In this document: in pieces, positions 1-7,783 of the stretch | How positions within the stretch are numbered: position 1 is the first letter of the stretch | How the letters are laid out: each line of letters begins with the position of its first letter | Origin: CAILHX01 sp964511385 | Lineage (GTDB): Bacteria; Pseudomonadota; Gammaproteobacteria; Burkholderiales; Methylophilaceae | Reading direction: 5' to 3' | NCBI GenBank assembly: GCA_964511385.1 | Contig: CAZEFE010000002.1 | Span: 62,001-126,000, forward strand | Length of the DNA: 64,000 nt | Notes under the pieces: generated by a model | Seen by the model: only the letters and a program-made list of their open reading frames with translations | Told to the model about the DNA's origin: nothing | Databases searched by the model: none | Translations under genes and position numbers: made by a program

Positions 1-902
1 AATGCCCCGGTGTCGCGGATGATGCGCAATTCCTTGAAGCGGCTCCAGCGTGTCCAGGTGATATCTCCCAGCAAGTCCCATTGATCGTTGATCCGGGAGA
101 GCGCGCTCAGCGATACCGTTTCCGGCAGGGCGACGCTGGCTTTGATCCCGCCATCAGGTGCGGCGGCCGCAGGTATTGCGGCCGGGCGCGTGAAGTGCAC
201 ATCGCCCTTCAGCGTCTGGTCGACCTTGGAGCGATAGGCCAGACCCAGCCGGGTGTCCGGTGTGATCTGGTAAATAGCACCCAGGTTGTAGCCATACCCC
301 CAACCATCTCCTTGTACGCCAACCGTGCCTTCGCCGGCACCGCCAAAGTTGACGGCGCGGGTCAGGGTGGCCGAGGCGCGCATGGCAGAAACCCCGAAGC
401 CCAAGGACAGGGCATCGCTGGCCTTGAATGAGATGGATGGGTTGATGTTGATGGATTTGACTTCGGATTTAATCGCCTGGAAACGTCCCAGCCACGTCGG
501 CTCGTACTCGGTTTTCAGCCCGAACGGGGCATTGATCCCCAGCCCCAACTGTATCCTGTCATTGATGGCTTTATTGATATACAGGTTGGGAAGCAACGCC
601 CAGTCGCCCAGGTCGCCACCGTTGCCGTTGAGTGGTTTGCCAAAGCCGGCGACGGAACCGTTGTCCGACAACTCGGCGGAAGTGCGCAGGACATGCGCGG
701 CAAACACCGCCTGGGAGTCGGGCAGGTAAGTCATGCCCGCCGGGTTGAAGAAGATGGTACTGGCATCTTCGGCCACGGCGGCGGCACCGGCAAACGCATT
801 GCCCATGCCGCTGGCATTTTGTTCGATGAGGGCAAAACCCGCCGCATGGGCGGTGGTGCAAAGCAAACTGGCAAGCAAGACTGAAGGAACCCGATATTGC
901 AT
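1..902 (-). CDS. FadL/TodX-type outer membrane transport protein (partial, cut by left edge)
   Basis: Outer membrane beta-barrel of the FadL/OMPP1 family, which passes long-chain fatty acids or other hydrophobic compounds across the outer membrane. About 300 N-terminal residues are present; the rest lies beyond the left edge. The start at 902 gives a signal peptide ending near THAAG, followed by the family's N-terminal hatch signature (GFALIEQNASGMGNAF, then FFNPAGMTYL around residue 52). It follows the acyl-CoA ligase gene on the same strand after about 40 nt, so uptake and activation of fatty acids are probably co-transcribed. Substrate is inferred from the family only. Confidence 0.85.
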   Translation of the reverse strand, partial: MQYRVPSVLLASLLCTTAHAAGFALIEQNASGMGNAFAGAAAVAEDASTIFFNPAGMTYLPDSQAVFAAHVLRTSAELSDNGSVAGFGKPLNGNGGDLGDWALLPNLYINKAINDRIQLGLGINAPFGLKTEYEPTWLGRFQAIKSEVKSININPSISFKASDALSLGFGVSAMRASATLTRAVNFGGAGEGTVGVQGDGWGYGYNLGAIYQITPDTRLGLAYRSKVDQTLKGDVHFTRPAAIPAAAAPDGGIKASVALPETVSLSALSRINDQWDLLGDITWTRWSRFKELRIIRDTGA

Positions 903-941
903 GACGTACTTCTCCCCTTGGATTGTTAAAGTTATGGTTGG

Positions 942-2774
942 TTATTGCTGGTTGTAGCCTTCATACATCACTTCGATTTCATGCCGGTAACGCTCTTGTA
1001 CGACATTACGCTTGAGTTTCATGGTGGGCGTGAGCAGGCCGTTATCCACAGTCCACGGTTCGGTCAGCAGCGCTGCGCGGCGGATTTTGGCATAACCGGG
1101 AAACGCTTTCATTTTGTGGGCGACGCGCGTCAGGGCGAATGCCCGGGCTTGCGGCAACTGCAGGCTGGTGGGCCATGACCCGGGCAGATCACGTTCCCTG
1201 GCGGCCTGCTCCCAGCGTTCATGGTTCACCACCGCCAGCAGGCTGAGGTAAGCCTTGCCTTCACCGACGATCATCACCTGCTCGAATAGCGGGTCGGTGA
1301 GGATGGCGGCTTCCATGTCGGTGGGTGGCACTTTTTCGCCGTTGGAAAGCACGATGATTTCCTTGACGCGGCCGGTAATAAAAATATGCCCGGCTTCGTC
1401 GATGCGTACTACGTCGCCGGTGTTCAGCCAGCCGTCCGGGTTGATGATGGCGCGGGTGGCGGCTTCGTTGTTCCAGTAGCCGAGCATGACGTTATGGCCG
1501 CGGACTTCCAGCGCGTTGTTTTCGTCCAGGCGGACTTCCACGCCCTGGATCGGGCGGCCGATGCTGGCGGGGATGTTGTCTTCCACGCGGTTGACGCCGA
1601 TGACCGGGCTGGTTTCCGTCAACCCGTAGCCTTGCAGGATGGGCAGGCCGAGGCCGATAAATGTGCGTGCGCTATTGGCTGACAGTGCGGCGCCACCGGA
1701 TACCGCCAGCCGCAACCGGCCACCCAGCCGCTGCATCACTTTATCGGCAACCAGCCGCTTGAGCAGCGGCCATAACAGATGGCTCCAGCGCCAAGGCTCG
1801 CGCCCCTGGGCGTGCTCGAAACGGCTATAACCGACGCTGACGGCCAGGTCGAACAGCCAGCGCGCATAAGCCGGGCCTTTGTCGAGCTTGCCGCGGATTG
1901 CCGCCTGGATGCGCTCGAAAATGCGCGGCACGGTGATCAGGATGGTCGGCTTGATGGTCGCCATGTCTTCCTGCAATTGCTGCACCGATCGCGCATAAGC
2001 GACGGATGCCCCGGCCATGACCGGGATGTAATAACCCGCCATGCGCTCGAAGGAGTGGGATAGCGGCAGGAAGGACAGGAACATTTCGCAGGCATGGGTT
2101 TCGCTGGGGTAGATGTCGAAGCAATGCAGCGAATACCAGGTGTTTTGCAGCAGGTTGTGGTGGCTCAGCATCACGCCTTTGGAGCGGCCGGTGGTGCCGG
2201 AGGTATAAACAATGGTGGCCAGGGCATGCGGGTCGGTCACCAGGTGGCGGAATTCGCCACCGGCATCCGGCAGCCATTCGTCGATGCCGCGCAGGCGGGA
2301 GTCGTCGTCGCCTTCGGGCGGGGTTTTGATGGTGACCACGCGCAGCAGGCTGCCGATCTGCGAGCAGGCTTCATGCAGCGGATGCCAATGCTCGGCGCTG
2401 TCAATCAGCAGCAATTTGGCGCCGCTGTCCTGCAGCACGTGCGCGACATTTTCCGGGCGATCCGCGACATACAGCGGCACAGTCACCAGCCCCAGGCCCA
2501 GCGCCGCCTGGTCGAATACCACCCAGGACGGACAGTTCTTCAGCATGATGGCGACCCGGTCGCCGGGCTGCAACCCTTCGTGAACCATAGCCGACTGCCA
2601 GCGGGCGATTTCCTGCGTCATCTGCTGCCAGGTCAGGTCGCACCAGTCGCACGCGCGCTCGTCAAAATAGCGGTAAGCCAGCGTGTGCGGTGTGCGGCGG
2701 GCACGTTCATGAAACATGCCGTCCAGGGTGACGGCGACTTCCGGGGAGATCAGGTCGGTGTGATGGCGTTTCAT
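942..2774 (-). CDS. long-chain acyl-CoA synthetase (AMP-forming)
   Basis: Adenylate-forming enzyme that activates fatty acids to acyl-CoA with ATP and CoA. The 610 residues contain the AMP-binding P-loop YTSGTTGRSKG near residue 190, the motif GYGLTETSP, and the hinge region LNTGDVVRIDEAGHIFITGR followed by KEIIVLSNGEKV. Length and motifs fit the FAA1/long-chain subgroup (COG1022) rather than short-chain acetyl-CoA synthetases. It lies just upstream of the fadL-type porin on the same strand, which supports a vectorial acylation role. No other beta-oxidation gene is in the window, so the product may feed phospholipid or storage lipid synthesis. Confidence 0.85.
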   Translation of the reverse strand: MKRHHTDLISPEVAVTLDGMFHERARRTPHTLAYRYFDERACDWCDLTWQQMTQEIARWQSAMVHEGLQPGDRVAIMLKNCPSWVVFDQAALGLGLVTVPLYVADRPENVAHVLQDSGAKLLLIDSAEHWHPLHEACSQIGSLLRVVTIKTPPEGDDDSRLRGIDEWLPDAGGEFRHLVTDPHALATIVYTSGTTGRSKGVMLSHHNLLQNTWYSLHCFDIYPSETHACEMFLSFLPLSHSFERMAGYYIPVMAGASVAYARSVQQLQEDMATIKPTILITVPRIFERIQAAIRGKLDKGPAYARWLFDLAVSVGYSRFEHAQGREPWRWSHLLWPLLKRLVADKVMQRLGGRLRLAVSGGAALSANSARTFIGLGLPILQGYGLTETSPVIGVNRVEDNIPASIGRPIQGVEVRLDENNALEVRGHNVMLGYWNNEAATRAIINPDGWLNTGDVVRIDEAGHIFITGRVKEIIVLSNGEKVPPTDMEAAILTDPLFEQVMIVGEGKAYLSLLAVVNHERWEQAARERDLPGSWPTSLQLPQARAFALTRVAHKMKAFPGYAKIRRAALLTEPWTVDNGLLTPTMKLKRNVVQERYRHEIEVMYEGYNQQ

Positions 2775-2911
2775 TATTGTTGTGGAGCCGTTGTTTGGTT
2801 GGATAATGAGCCCTAATCCTGAATTTTTGACAGGGGAATGTCAACCCGGGCAGCGAGGGGATCTGCATCTGCTTATAATGGCTTATTTCCCTCACGGTTT
2901 TCTTTCCCTGT

Positions 2912-3628
2912 ATGAGCAAGTTATCGCTGGACCGCATCCTGCAATCACAAGGCTTCGGCACCCGCCGGCACTGCCGCGAACTGATCGAAGACGGTGCGGT
3001 CAGCGTTGCCGGCAAGGTGGTGACCGATAGCCAGGTCAGCATCGAAACCGATGCCCTGGAATTCACCGTGTTCGACGAAGTGTATCGATATCGCGCGCAT
3101 CTCTACATCGCCCTGAACAAGCCAGCCGATTACGAATGCTCGCGCAAACCCAGCCATCACCCCGGCGTACTCAGCCTGCTGCCGGAACAGTTTGCCCGGC
3201 GTGACATCCAGCCGGTAGGCCGCCTGGATCACGACACTACCGGGCTGTTGCTGTTGTCGGACGATGGTGCTTTTATCCATGCGCAATCCTCACCCAAACG
3301 CCACATTCCCAAGGTGTATGTCGCCACCACCTTTGACCCGGTGACGCCGCAACTGGTTGAGCGGTTGCTGGGCGGGGTGAAGCTGCATGATGAGCCGGCG
3401 CCGCTGGCGGCGGTGACCTGTCGCATGGTGGCGACGCACCAGTTGGAGATTGTGCTGGAGCAGGGGAAATACCATCAGGTCAAACGGATGCTGGCCGCTG
3501 CCGGCAACCATTGCACGGCATTGCGCCGTAGCGAGATCGGCCGGTTGACACTCGATGCACTGGCGCTGGCGGAAGGCGAATGGTGTTATCTGGAAGATGC
3601 CCAATTGGCGCTGCTGGCGCCGGTGTGA
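2912..3628 (+). CDS. rsuA: 16S rRNA pseudouridine(516) synthase
   Basis: Isomerises a single uridine (516 in E. coli numbering) in 16S rRNA. The 238-residue protein has an N-terminal S4 RNA-binding domain (about 1-60, beginning LDRILQSQGFGTRRHCRELI) and the RsuA-type catalytic domain with GRLDHDTTGLLLL, where D106 is the expected nucleophile. The C-terminal block KYHQVKRMLAAAGNHC is also typical of RsuA and separates it from RluB/RluF. It is divergent from the acyl-CoA synthetase gene and followed by the pqq operon. The length matches E. coli RsuA closely. Confidence 0.88.
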   Translation: MSKLSLDRILQSQGFGTRRHCRELIEDGAVSVAGKVVTDSQVSIETDALEFTVFDEVYRYRAHLYIALNKPADYECSRKPSHHPGVLSLLPEQFARRDIQPVGRLDHDTTGLLLLSDDGAFIHAQSSPKRHIPKVYVATTFDPVTPQLVERLLGGVKLHDEPAPLAAVTCRMVATHQLEIVLEQGKYHQVKRMLAAAGNHCTALRRSEIGRLTLDALALAEGEWCYLEDAQLALLAPV

Positions 3629-3713
3629 CTGGGGTTGCGGCCTCATGGAAATCATGAGTGCAATTTGCGGATTTAAGCGCTGTGAAAGGCCGGGCGAGGG
3701 GAACACAATGCAC

Positions 3714-3732
3714 TCGAACGTTAAGCGTTCGA
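3714..3732. promoter_or_regulatory. palindrome upstream of pqqA, possible operator
   Basis: A perfect 7-bp inverted repeat (TCGAACG, 5-nt spacer TTAAG, CGTTCGA) lies about 50 nt before the pqqA start, inside the 153-nt gap after rsuA. The spacing suits a transcription factor site or a short 5' UTR hairpin. No specific regulator can be named from the sequence. Confidence 0.4.
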
Positions 3733-3781
3733 ACACGGTGGGAAACCACTTTCATATGACAATCTGTAAAGGAGCATGACC

Positions 3782-3853
3782 ATGTGGACCAAGCCAGCTG
3801 CTACCGAAATGCGTTTCGGCTTTGAAGTGACCATGTACGTTTGCAATCGCTAA
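3782..3853 (+). CDS. pqqA: pyrroloquinoline quinone precursor peptide PqqA
   Basis: A 23-residue ribosomal peptide whose Glu and Tyr side chains become the PQQ cofactor. The conserved E15-V-T-M-Y19 motif is present; PqqE joins Glu15 and Tyr19 by a carbon-carbon bond. A strong ribosome-binding site AAAGGAG ends 7 nt before the chosen ATG. An in-frame ATG two codons upstream sits only 1 nt from that site and is an unlikely start. It opens pqqABCDE and is separated from pqqB by two hairpins that could make pqqA mRNA more abundant than the enzyme genes. Confidence 0.96.
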   Translation: MWTKPAATEMRFGFEVTMYVCNR

Positions 3854-3867
3854 GATCGCAATGTGCA

Positions 3868-3901
3868 AGAGCTTGCTTCGGTATTGGCCGGAGCAGGCTC
3901 T
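3868..3901 (+). terminator. long hairpin after pqqA (processing or attenuation signal)
   Basis: A 14-bp stem (arms 3868-3881 and 3888-3901, two G-U pairs, 6-nt loop) starts 14 nt after the pqqA stop codon. No T-run follows directly, so it may protect the 3' end of a short pqqA transcript rather than terminate alone. It stacks against a second hairpin that begins 2 nt further on. Confidence 0.6.
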
Positions 3902-3902
3902 G

Positions 3903-3924
3903 AGGCCGCCATGTGCGGCCTTCT
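3903..3924 (+). terminator. second hairpin between pqqA and pqqB, terminator-like
   Basis: Perfect 7-bp stem AGGCCGC / GCGGCCT with 5-nt loop, followed by a pyrimidine tract (TTCTTTCC). Read with the preceding 14-bp stem it looks like a partial terminator that lets some transcription continue into pqqB. Strength is inferred from shape only. Confidence 0.55.
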
Positions 3925-3971
3925 TTCCTGGTTAATGAAGACTTTTATATCCTTTTTGTAACGGTATTTCC

Positions 3972-4886
3972 ATGCATATCCATGTTTTAGGCGCTGGCGC
4001 AGGGGGCGGTTTCCCGCAGTGGAACTGCAACTGCCATAACTGCGACGGCCTGCGTAAAGGCACCATCAAGGCGCGTCCGCGTACCCAGTCTTCGATCTGC
4101 GTCAGCGGCGACGGCGTCAACTGGGTGCTCTTCAATGCTTCGCCCGATGTGCTGAAGCAAGTGCAGGAGTTCGGCCCGTTGCAGCCCGGCCGCGCATTGC
4201 GCGACACCGGCATTGTCGGCATCGTGCTGATCGATGCGCAGATCGACCATACCACCGGCTTGCTGATGCTGCGCGAAGGCACCGTCAAGCGCGAGATTTA
4301 TTGTACCGATGTGGTCAAGGGCGACCTGACCAGCGGCAACCCGCTACTGACCATTCTCGGCCATTACTGCGGCGTGAACCATCATCCGGTTCCGATTGAC
4401 GGTTCCAGCTTCGAGATTCCGGGGGCCGCCAATCTCAGATTCACCACGGTGGCGCTCAAGAGCAAGGCGCCGCCATATTCCCCGCACCGCTACGACAGCC
4501 ATGACGGCGACACCATCGGCGTGCTGGTGGAAGACACCAAAAACGGCAAGAAACTGTTCTATGCGCCGGGCCTGGGCGAGATCGAGCCGCACCTGCCACC
4601 GCTGATGGCGCAAGCCGATTGCATCATGGTGGACGGCACGTTCTGGACCGATACCGAGATGATTGATCTCGGCTTGATGGATAAAACCTCGCGCGACATC
4701 GGCCATATTCCGCAGTCCGGCAAGGGCGGCATGATGGAAGTGCTGGCCGCCTACCCCAAGGCGCGCCGCGTACTGATCCACATCAACAATACCAACCCCA
4801 TCCTGAACGAGGAATCCCCGCAACGCCGCGAACTGGAAGCGAGCGGCATCGAGGTTTCCTACGACGGCATGGACATCTATCTGTAA
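3972..4886 (+). CDS. pqqB: pyrroloquinoline quinone biosynthesis protein PqqB
   Basis: Metallo-beta-lactamase fold protein of PQQ biosynthesis, thought to hydroxylate the crosslinked tyrosine of the processed PqqA peptide. The 304 residues begin MHIHVLGAGAGGGFPQWNC with the family's paired CNCHNCDG cysteines, and contain D-x-x-x-x-T-GLLMLREG and HIPQSGKGGMME typical of PqqB. Length equals the usual 300-308. It is second in pqqABCDE; the 118-nt gap after pqqA holds two hairpins, while pqqC follows after only 12 nt, so PqqB and PqqC are likely produced at similar levels. Confidence 0.95.
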   Translation: MHIHVLGAGAGGGFPQWNCNCHNCDGLRKGTIKARPRTQSSICVSGDGVNWVLFNASPDVLKQVQEFGPLQPGRALRDTGIVGIVLIDAQIDHTTGLLMLREGTVKREIYCTDVVKGDLTSGNPLLTILGHYCGVNHHPVPIDGSSFEIPGAANLRFTTVALKSKAPPYSPHRYDSHDGDTIGVLVEDTKNGKKLFYAPGLGEIEPHLPPLMAQADCIMVDGTFWTDTEMIDLGLMDKTSRDIGHIPQSGKGGMMEVLAAYPKARRVLIHINNTNPILNEESPQRRELEASGIEVSYDGMDIYL

Positions 4887-4898
4887 CGGAGAATCAAC

Positions 4899-5654
4899 AT
4901 GAGTGAACTGCAACCCTGGAGCCGTGAGGAATTTGAAGCAAAGCTGCGCGAGCGTGGCCGCGGCTACCACATCTACCATCCGTTTCACGTGCTGATGTAT
5001 GAAGGCAAGTTGACCAAGGAGCAGATCCAGTGCTGGGTCGCCAACCGCTATTACTACCAGATCGCCATTCCGATCAAGGATGCGGCGATTCTTTCCAACT
5101 GCCCGGATCGCGAACTGCGTCGCGGCTGGATACAGCGTATTTTCGACCATGACGGCAGCGGCCATATCAACGAAGGCGGCGAGGGCGGTATCGAGGCATG
5201 GATTCAGCTGGGTGATGCGGTTGGCCTGACGCGCGAGCAGGTGACTTCGCTGAAACTGGTGTCTCCGGCCGCCAGGTTTGCGGTGGATGCCTACATCAAC
5301 TTTGCCCGCCAGCGCCCGTGGCAGGAGGCCGTGTGCTCCAGCCTGACCGAACTGTTTGCGCCGCACATCCACCAGCAGCGCATTGATGCCTGGCCGGAAA
5401 AATATCCCTGGATCAAACCGGAAGGCATGCAGTACTTCAAGAACCGCCTGACCCAGGCACGCCGAGACGTGAAACAGGGGCTGGACGTGACGCTGGATTA
5501 TTTCGGCAAGTCGCGCGAGATGCAGGAGCGCGCCTGCGAAATCCTGCAGTTCAAACTGGACGTGCTGTGGGCGCTGGCCGATGCCATCATGCTGCAATGT
5601 TGTGACGTCAAGATCGAGGGTGGCACGCAATATGTCCGACAAGATCAAGTCTGA
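4899..5654 (+). CDS. pqqC: pyrroloquinoline-quinone synthase PqqC
   Basis: Cofactor-less oxidase that performs the last step of PQQ synthesis, ring closure and eight-electron oxidation of AHQQ with O2. The 251-residue all-helical protein contains the recognisable stretches YHIYHPFHVLMYEGKL, WVANRYYYQIAIPIKDAAI and FFGK-like DYFGKSREMQERA. Its size matches the family. The ribosome-binding site AACGGAGAA lies just upstream of the ATG. Its 3' end overlaps the pqqD start by 23 nt, which suggests translational coupling. Confidence 0.95.
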   Translation: MSELQPWSREEFEAKLRERGRGYHIYHPFHVLMYEGKLTKEQIQCWVANRYYYQIAIPIKDAAILSNCPDRELRRGWIQRIFDHDGSGHINEGGEGGIEAWIQLGDAVGLTREQVTSLKLVSPAARFAVDAYINFARQRPWQEAVCSSLTELFAPHIHQQRIDAWPEKYPWIKPEGMQYFKNRLTQARRDVKQGLDVTLDYFGKSREMQERACEILQFKLDVLWALADAIMLQCCDVKIEGGTQYVRQDQV

Positions 5655-5916
5655 TGATGTGTTCGGCCTGGCCCGCCACTACCGCTTCCAGTATGAAGAA
5701 GCGCAAGGCGGTTACGTACTGCTGTTCCCCGAGGGCATGATCAAGCTCAACGGCGGGGCGGGGGAAGTGATCAAACGCGTGGATGGCAAGCGCAGCGTGG
5801 CGGAAATCGTGGCCGACTGCAAGGCGGCATTCCCCGATGTGCCTGACCTGGAAACCGACGTGCTGTCCATGCTGGAACTTGCTTACGAAAAGGCGTGGAT
5901 CGCCCTGAAAGAATAG
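5632..5916 (+). CDS. pqqD: PqqA peptide chaperone PqqD
   Basis: Small RiPP-recognition-element protein that binds PqqA and presents it to PqqE. The ATG at 5632 gives 94 residues beginning MSDKIKSDDVFGLARHYRF, the usual length and N-terminus; an upstream in-frame start at 5581 would add 17 residues lying within pqqC and is not supported. Conserved features are the LLFPEGMIKLNGGAGEVIK hairpin region and the C-terminal helices. It overlaps pqqC by 23 nt and ends 9 nt before pqqE. In some organisms pqqC and pqqD are fused; here they remain separate. Confidence 0.93.
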   Translation: MSDKIKSDDVFGLARHYRFQYEEAQGGYVLLFPEGMIKLNGGAGEVIKRVDGKRSVAEIVADCKAAFPDVPDLETDVLSMLELAYEKAWIALKE

Positions 5917-5925
5917 GAGTTCACC

Positions 5926-7110
5926 ATGGCCCAAAATAACGGTGCCGTACTCAATCATGCCCCCAAGCCATTCTGGCTGTTGGCCGAGATTACCTACCGC
6001 TGCCCGCTGCATTGCGCGTTCTGCTACAACCCGACGGATTACGTCAACCACACGCAGAACGAACTGGATACCGAGCAATGGCTCAAGGTGTTGCGCGACG
6101 CCCGTAAAATGGGTGCGCTGCAACTCGGCATTTCCGGCGGCGAGCCGCTGCTGCGCGACGACATCGAGGAGATCGTGGCCGAGGCCGGCAGCCTGGGCTA
6201 CTACTCCAACCTGATCACCTCCGGTGTCGGGCTGACCGAGAAGCGTATCGCCGAATTCAAGCGCGGCGGGCTGGATCACATCCAGCTGTCGATGCACGAC
6301 ATCACCAAGGACATCAACAACTTCATTACCGATACCAACACCTTCGAGCTGAAAAAGAAGGTGGCGGCGATGATCAAGGAATACGACTACCCGATGGTGC
6401 TCAACGTGGTGATCCACCGCTACAACATCGAGCACATCGGCGAAATCCTGGAAATGGCCGAGCAGATTGGCGCCAATTACGTCGAGTTGGCTAACACCCA
6501 GTATTACGGCTGGTCGCTCATCAACCGCGCGCAGCTGATGCCGACCAGGGAACAACTGGAAAAGGCCGAAGCCATCACCAACAAGTTCCGCGAGCGCGTC
6601 GGCAACAAGATGAAGGTGTTTTTCGTGGTACCGGATTATTATGCCGACCGCCCCAAGAAGTGCATGAATGGCTGGGGCGAAGTGTTCATGATCGTCACCG
6701 CCAATGGCGACGTGCTGCCGTGCCATTCGGCGCGTTCGCTACCGGGGCTGCAATTCCCCAACGTCAAGGACGGCACCAGCGTGGAATGGATCTGGAACGA
6801 GTCGCCCGCCTTCAACAAGTATCGCGGCGATAGCTGGATGAAGGAGCCGTGCCGCTCCTGCGACGAGAAGGAAAAAGACCTGGGCGGCTGCCGTTGCCAG
6901 GCCTTTTTGCTGTCCGGTGACGCGGAAGCCGCCGACCCGGTGTGTACCAAGTCGCCGCACCGCCACCTGATCGACCAGGCGATTGCCGATGCGCAGAACC
7001 CGGCCGTGGTGAACGCGCACCCGATCATTTTCCGCAACGACAAGAATTCGCGGAAACTGGTGGAAGGAGAAAGTCAGGAACTGGTCAAGGCGTTCCACGC
7101 GCTGCCTTGA
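5926..7110 (+). CDS. pqqE: PqqA peptide cyclase PqqE (radical SAM)
   Basis: Radical SAM enzyme that links Glu15 and Tyr19 of PqqA. The SAM-binding [4Fe-4S] motif is C26-x3-C30-x2-C33 (CPLHCAFC). Further on are LGISGGEPLLRDD and a C-terminal SPASM domain with the cysteine series CHSARSLPG, CRSCDEKEKDLGGCRCQ and a final VCTKSPH. At 394 residues it is slightly longer than many homologues, the extra part being a C-terminal tail after HRHL. It closes the pqq operon, and a hairpin follows. No pqqF/pqqG peptidase gene is seen here, so PqqA trimming must be encoded elsewhere. Confidence 0.95.
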   Translation: MAQNNGAVLNHAPKPFWLLAEITYRCPLHCAFCYNPTDYVNHTQNELDTEQWLKVLRDARKMGALQLGISGGEPLLRDDIEEIVAEAGSLGYYSNLITSGVGLTEKRIAEFKRGGLDHIQLSMHDITKDINNFITDTNTFELKKKVAAMIKEYDYPMVLNVVIHRYNIEHIGEILEMAEQIGANYVELANTQYYGWSLINRAQLMPTREQLEKAEAITNKFRERVGNKMKVFFVVPDYYADRPKKCMNGWGEVFMIVTANGDVLPCHSARSLPGLQFPNVKDGTSVEWIWNESPAFNKYRGDSWMKEPCRSCDEKEKDLGGCRCQAFLLSGDAEAADPVCTKSPHRHLIDQAIADAQNPAVVNAHPIIFRNDKNSRKLVEGESQELVKAFHALP

Positions 7111-7115
7111 ATTGC

Positions 7116-7145
7116 CCGGCCTGCCATGTTTGCATGACAGGCCGG
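7116..7145. terminator. hairpin between convergent pqqE and the GAF gene
   Basis: CCGGCCTG and CATG pair with CATG and CAGGCCGG around a TTTG loop, with one C/A mismatch. It sits in the 42-nt gap between the two stop codons, so it could serve both directions. No clear T-tract follows on either side. Confidence 0.6.
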
Positions 7146-7152
7146 TGCCGGA

Positions 7153-7683
7153 TTAGCGGCAACTGTTGGGATGCGACTGCAAAAACCGGTCGGTTGCGGC
7201 GATGCTTTGCAACTCCAGTGCCACGATACTGGCCAGTTCCTCCAATTCGGTCAATTGCGCCGCATCCAGTTGTCGCGGCTTCCTGTCGATGATGCATAAC
7301 GTGCCGACCAGGTGCCCATTGTCCATTCGTAATGGCGCGCCGGCGTAAAAGCGGATGCGGGGTTCGCCGGTAACCAGCGGGTTGCCACGGAATCGCGGAT
7401 CCTCCAGCGTATCGTTGATGATCAGCGTGCCATGCTGCAGGATGGCGTAGTGGCAAAAACTGACACTGCGCGGCGTTTCCGTAGCCTCTATCCCGTGCCG
7501 GGACTTGAACCACTGCCGGTTTTCATCCACCAGCGATACCAGCGCAATAGGTACTTCAAACAGCGTGGCCGCATACTGGGTAAGGAGGTCGAAGCGCCGT
7601 TCCGGCGCGGTATCCAGAATCAGCAGTTCCCGCAGCGTTTGCAGGCGTTCTGTTTCATCAGGGGGGAGAATGGGGTTTTGCAT
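7153..7683 (-). CDS. GAF domain protein
   Basis: A 176-residue protein made almost entirely of one GAF sensor domain (about residues 25-165), with the common pattern RFDLLTQYAATLFEVPIALV, FCHYAI, DTLEDPRF and YAGAPLR, then GTLCIIDRKPR. GAF domains bind small ligands or cofactors such as cyclic nucleotides, bilins or NO-sensing haem; the ligand here is unknown. No output domain is attached, so it may act through a partner. It is convergent to pqqE and divergent from the Bcr/CflA exporter gene. Confidence 0.75.
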   Translation of the reverse strand: MQNPILPPDETERLQTLRELLILDTAPERRFDLLTQYAATLFEVPIALVSLVDENRQWFKSRHGIEATETPRSVSFCHYAILQHGTLIINDTLEDPRFRGNPLVTGEPRIRFYAGAPLRMDNGHLVGTLCIIDRKPRQLDAAQLTELEELASIVALELQSIAATDRFLQSHPNSCR

Positions 7684-7783
7684 GGGGAAGTATTGCGTTC
7701 CAACAAGATTGCATTATATGTCTACCAGACATGAATGACTGGAAAAATCGGCAGTTGTTCCTGCACGTGGCAAAATAGCGTTC

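Noticed and set aside
3776..3781. Alternative pqqA start two codons upstream
   Set aside because: It lies 1 nt from the GGAG of the ribosome-binding site, too close for initiation; the next ATG has normal spacing.
4344..5648. 434-codon open frame antisense to pqqB and pqqC
   Set aside because: Both sense genes are certain; the antisense frame has no domain and no ribosome-binding site.
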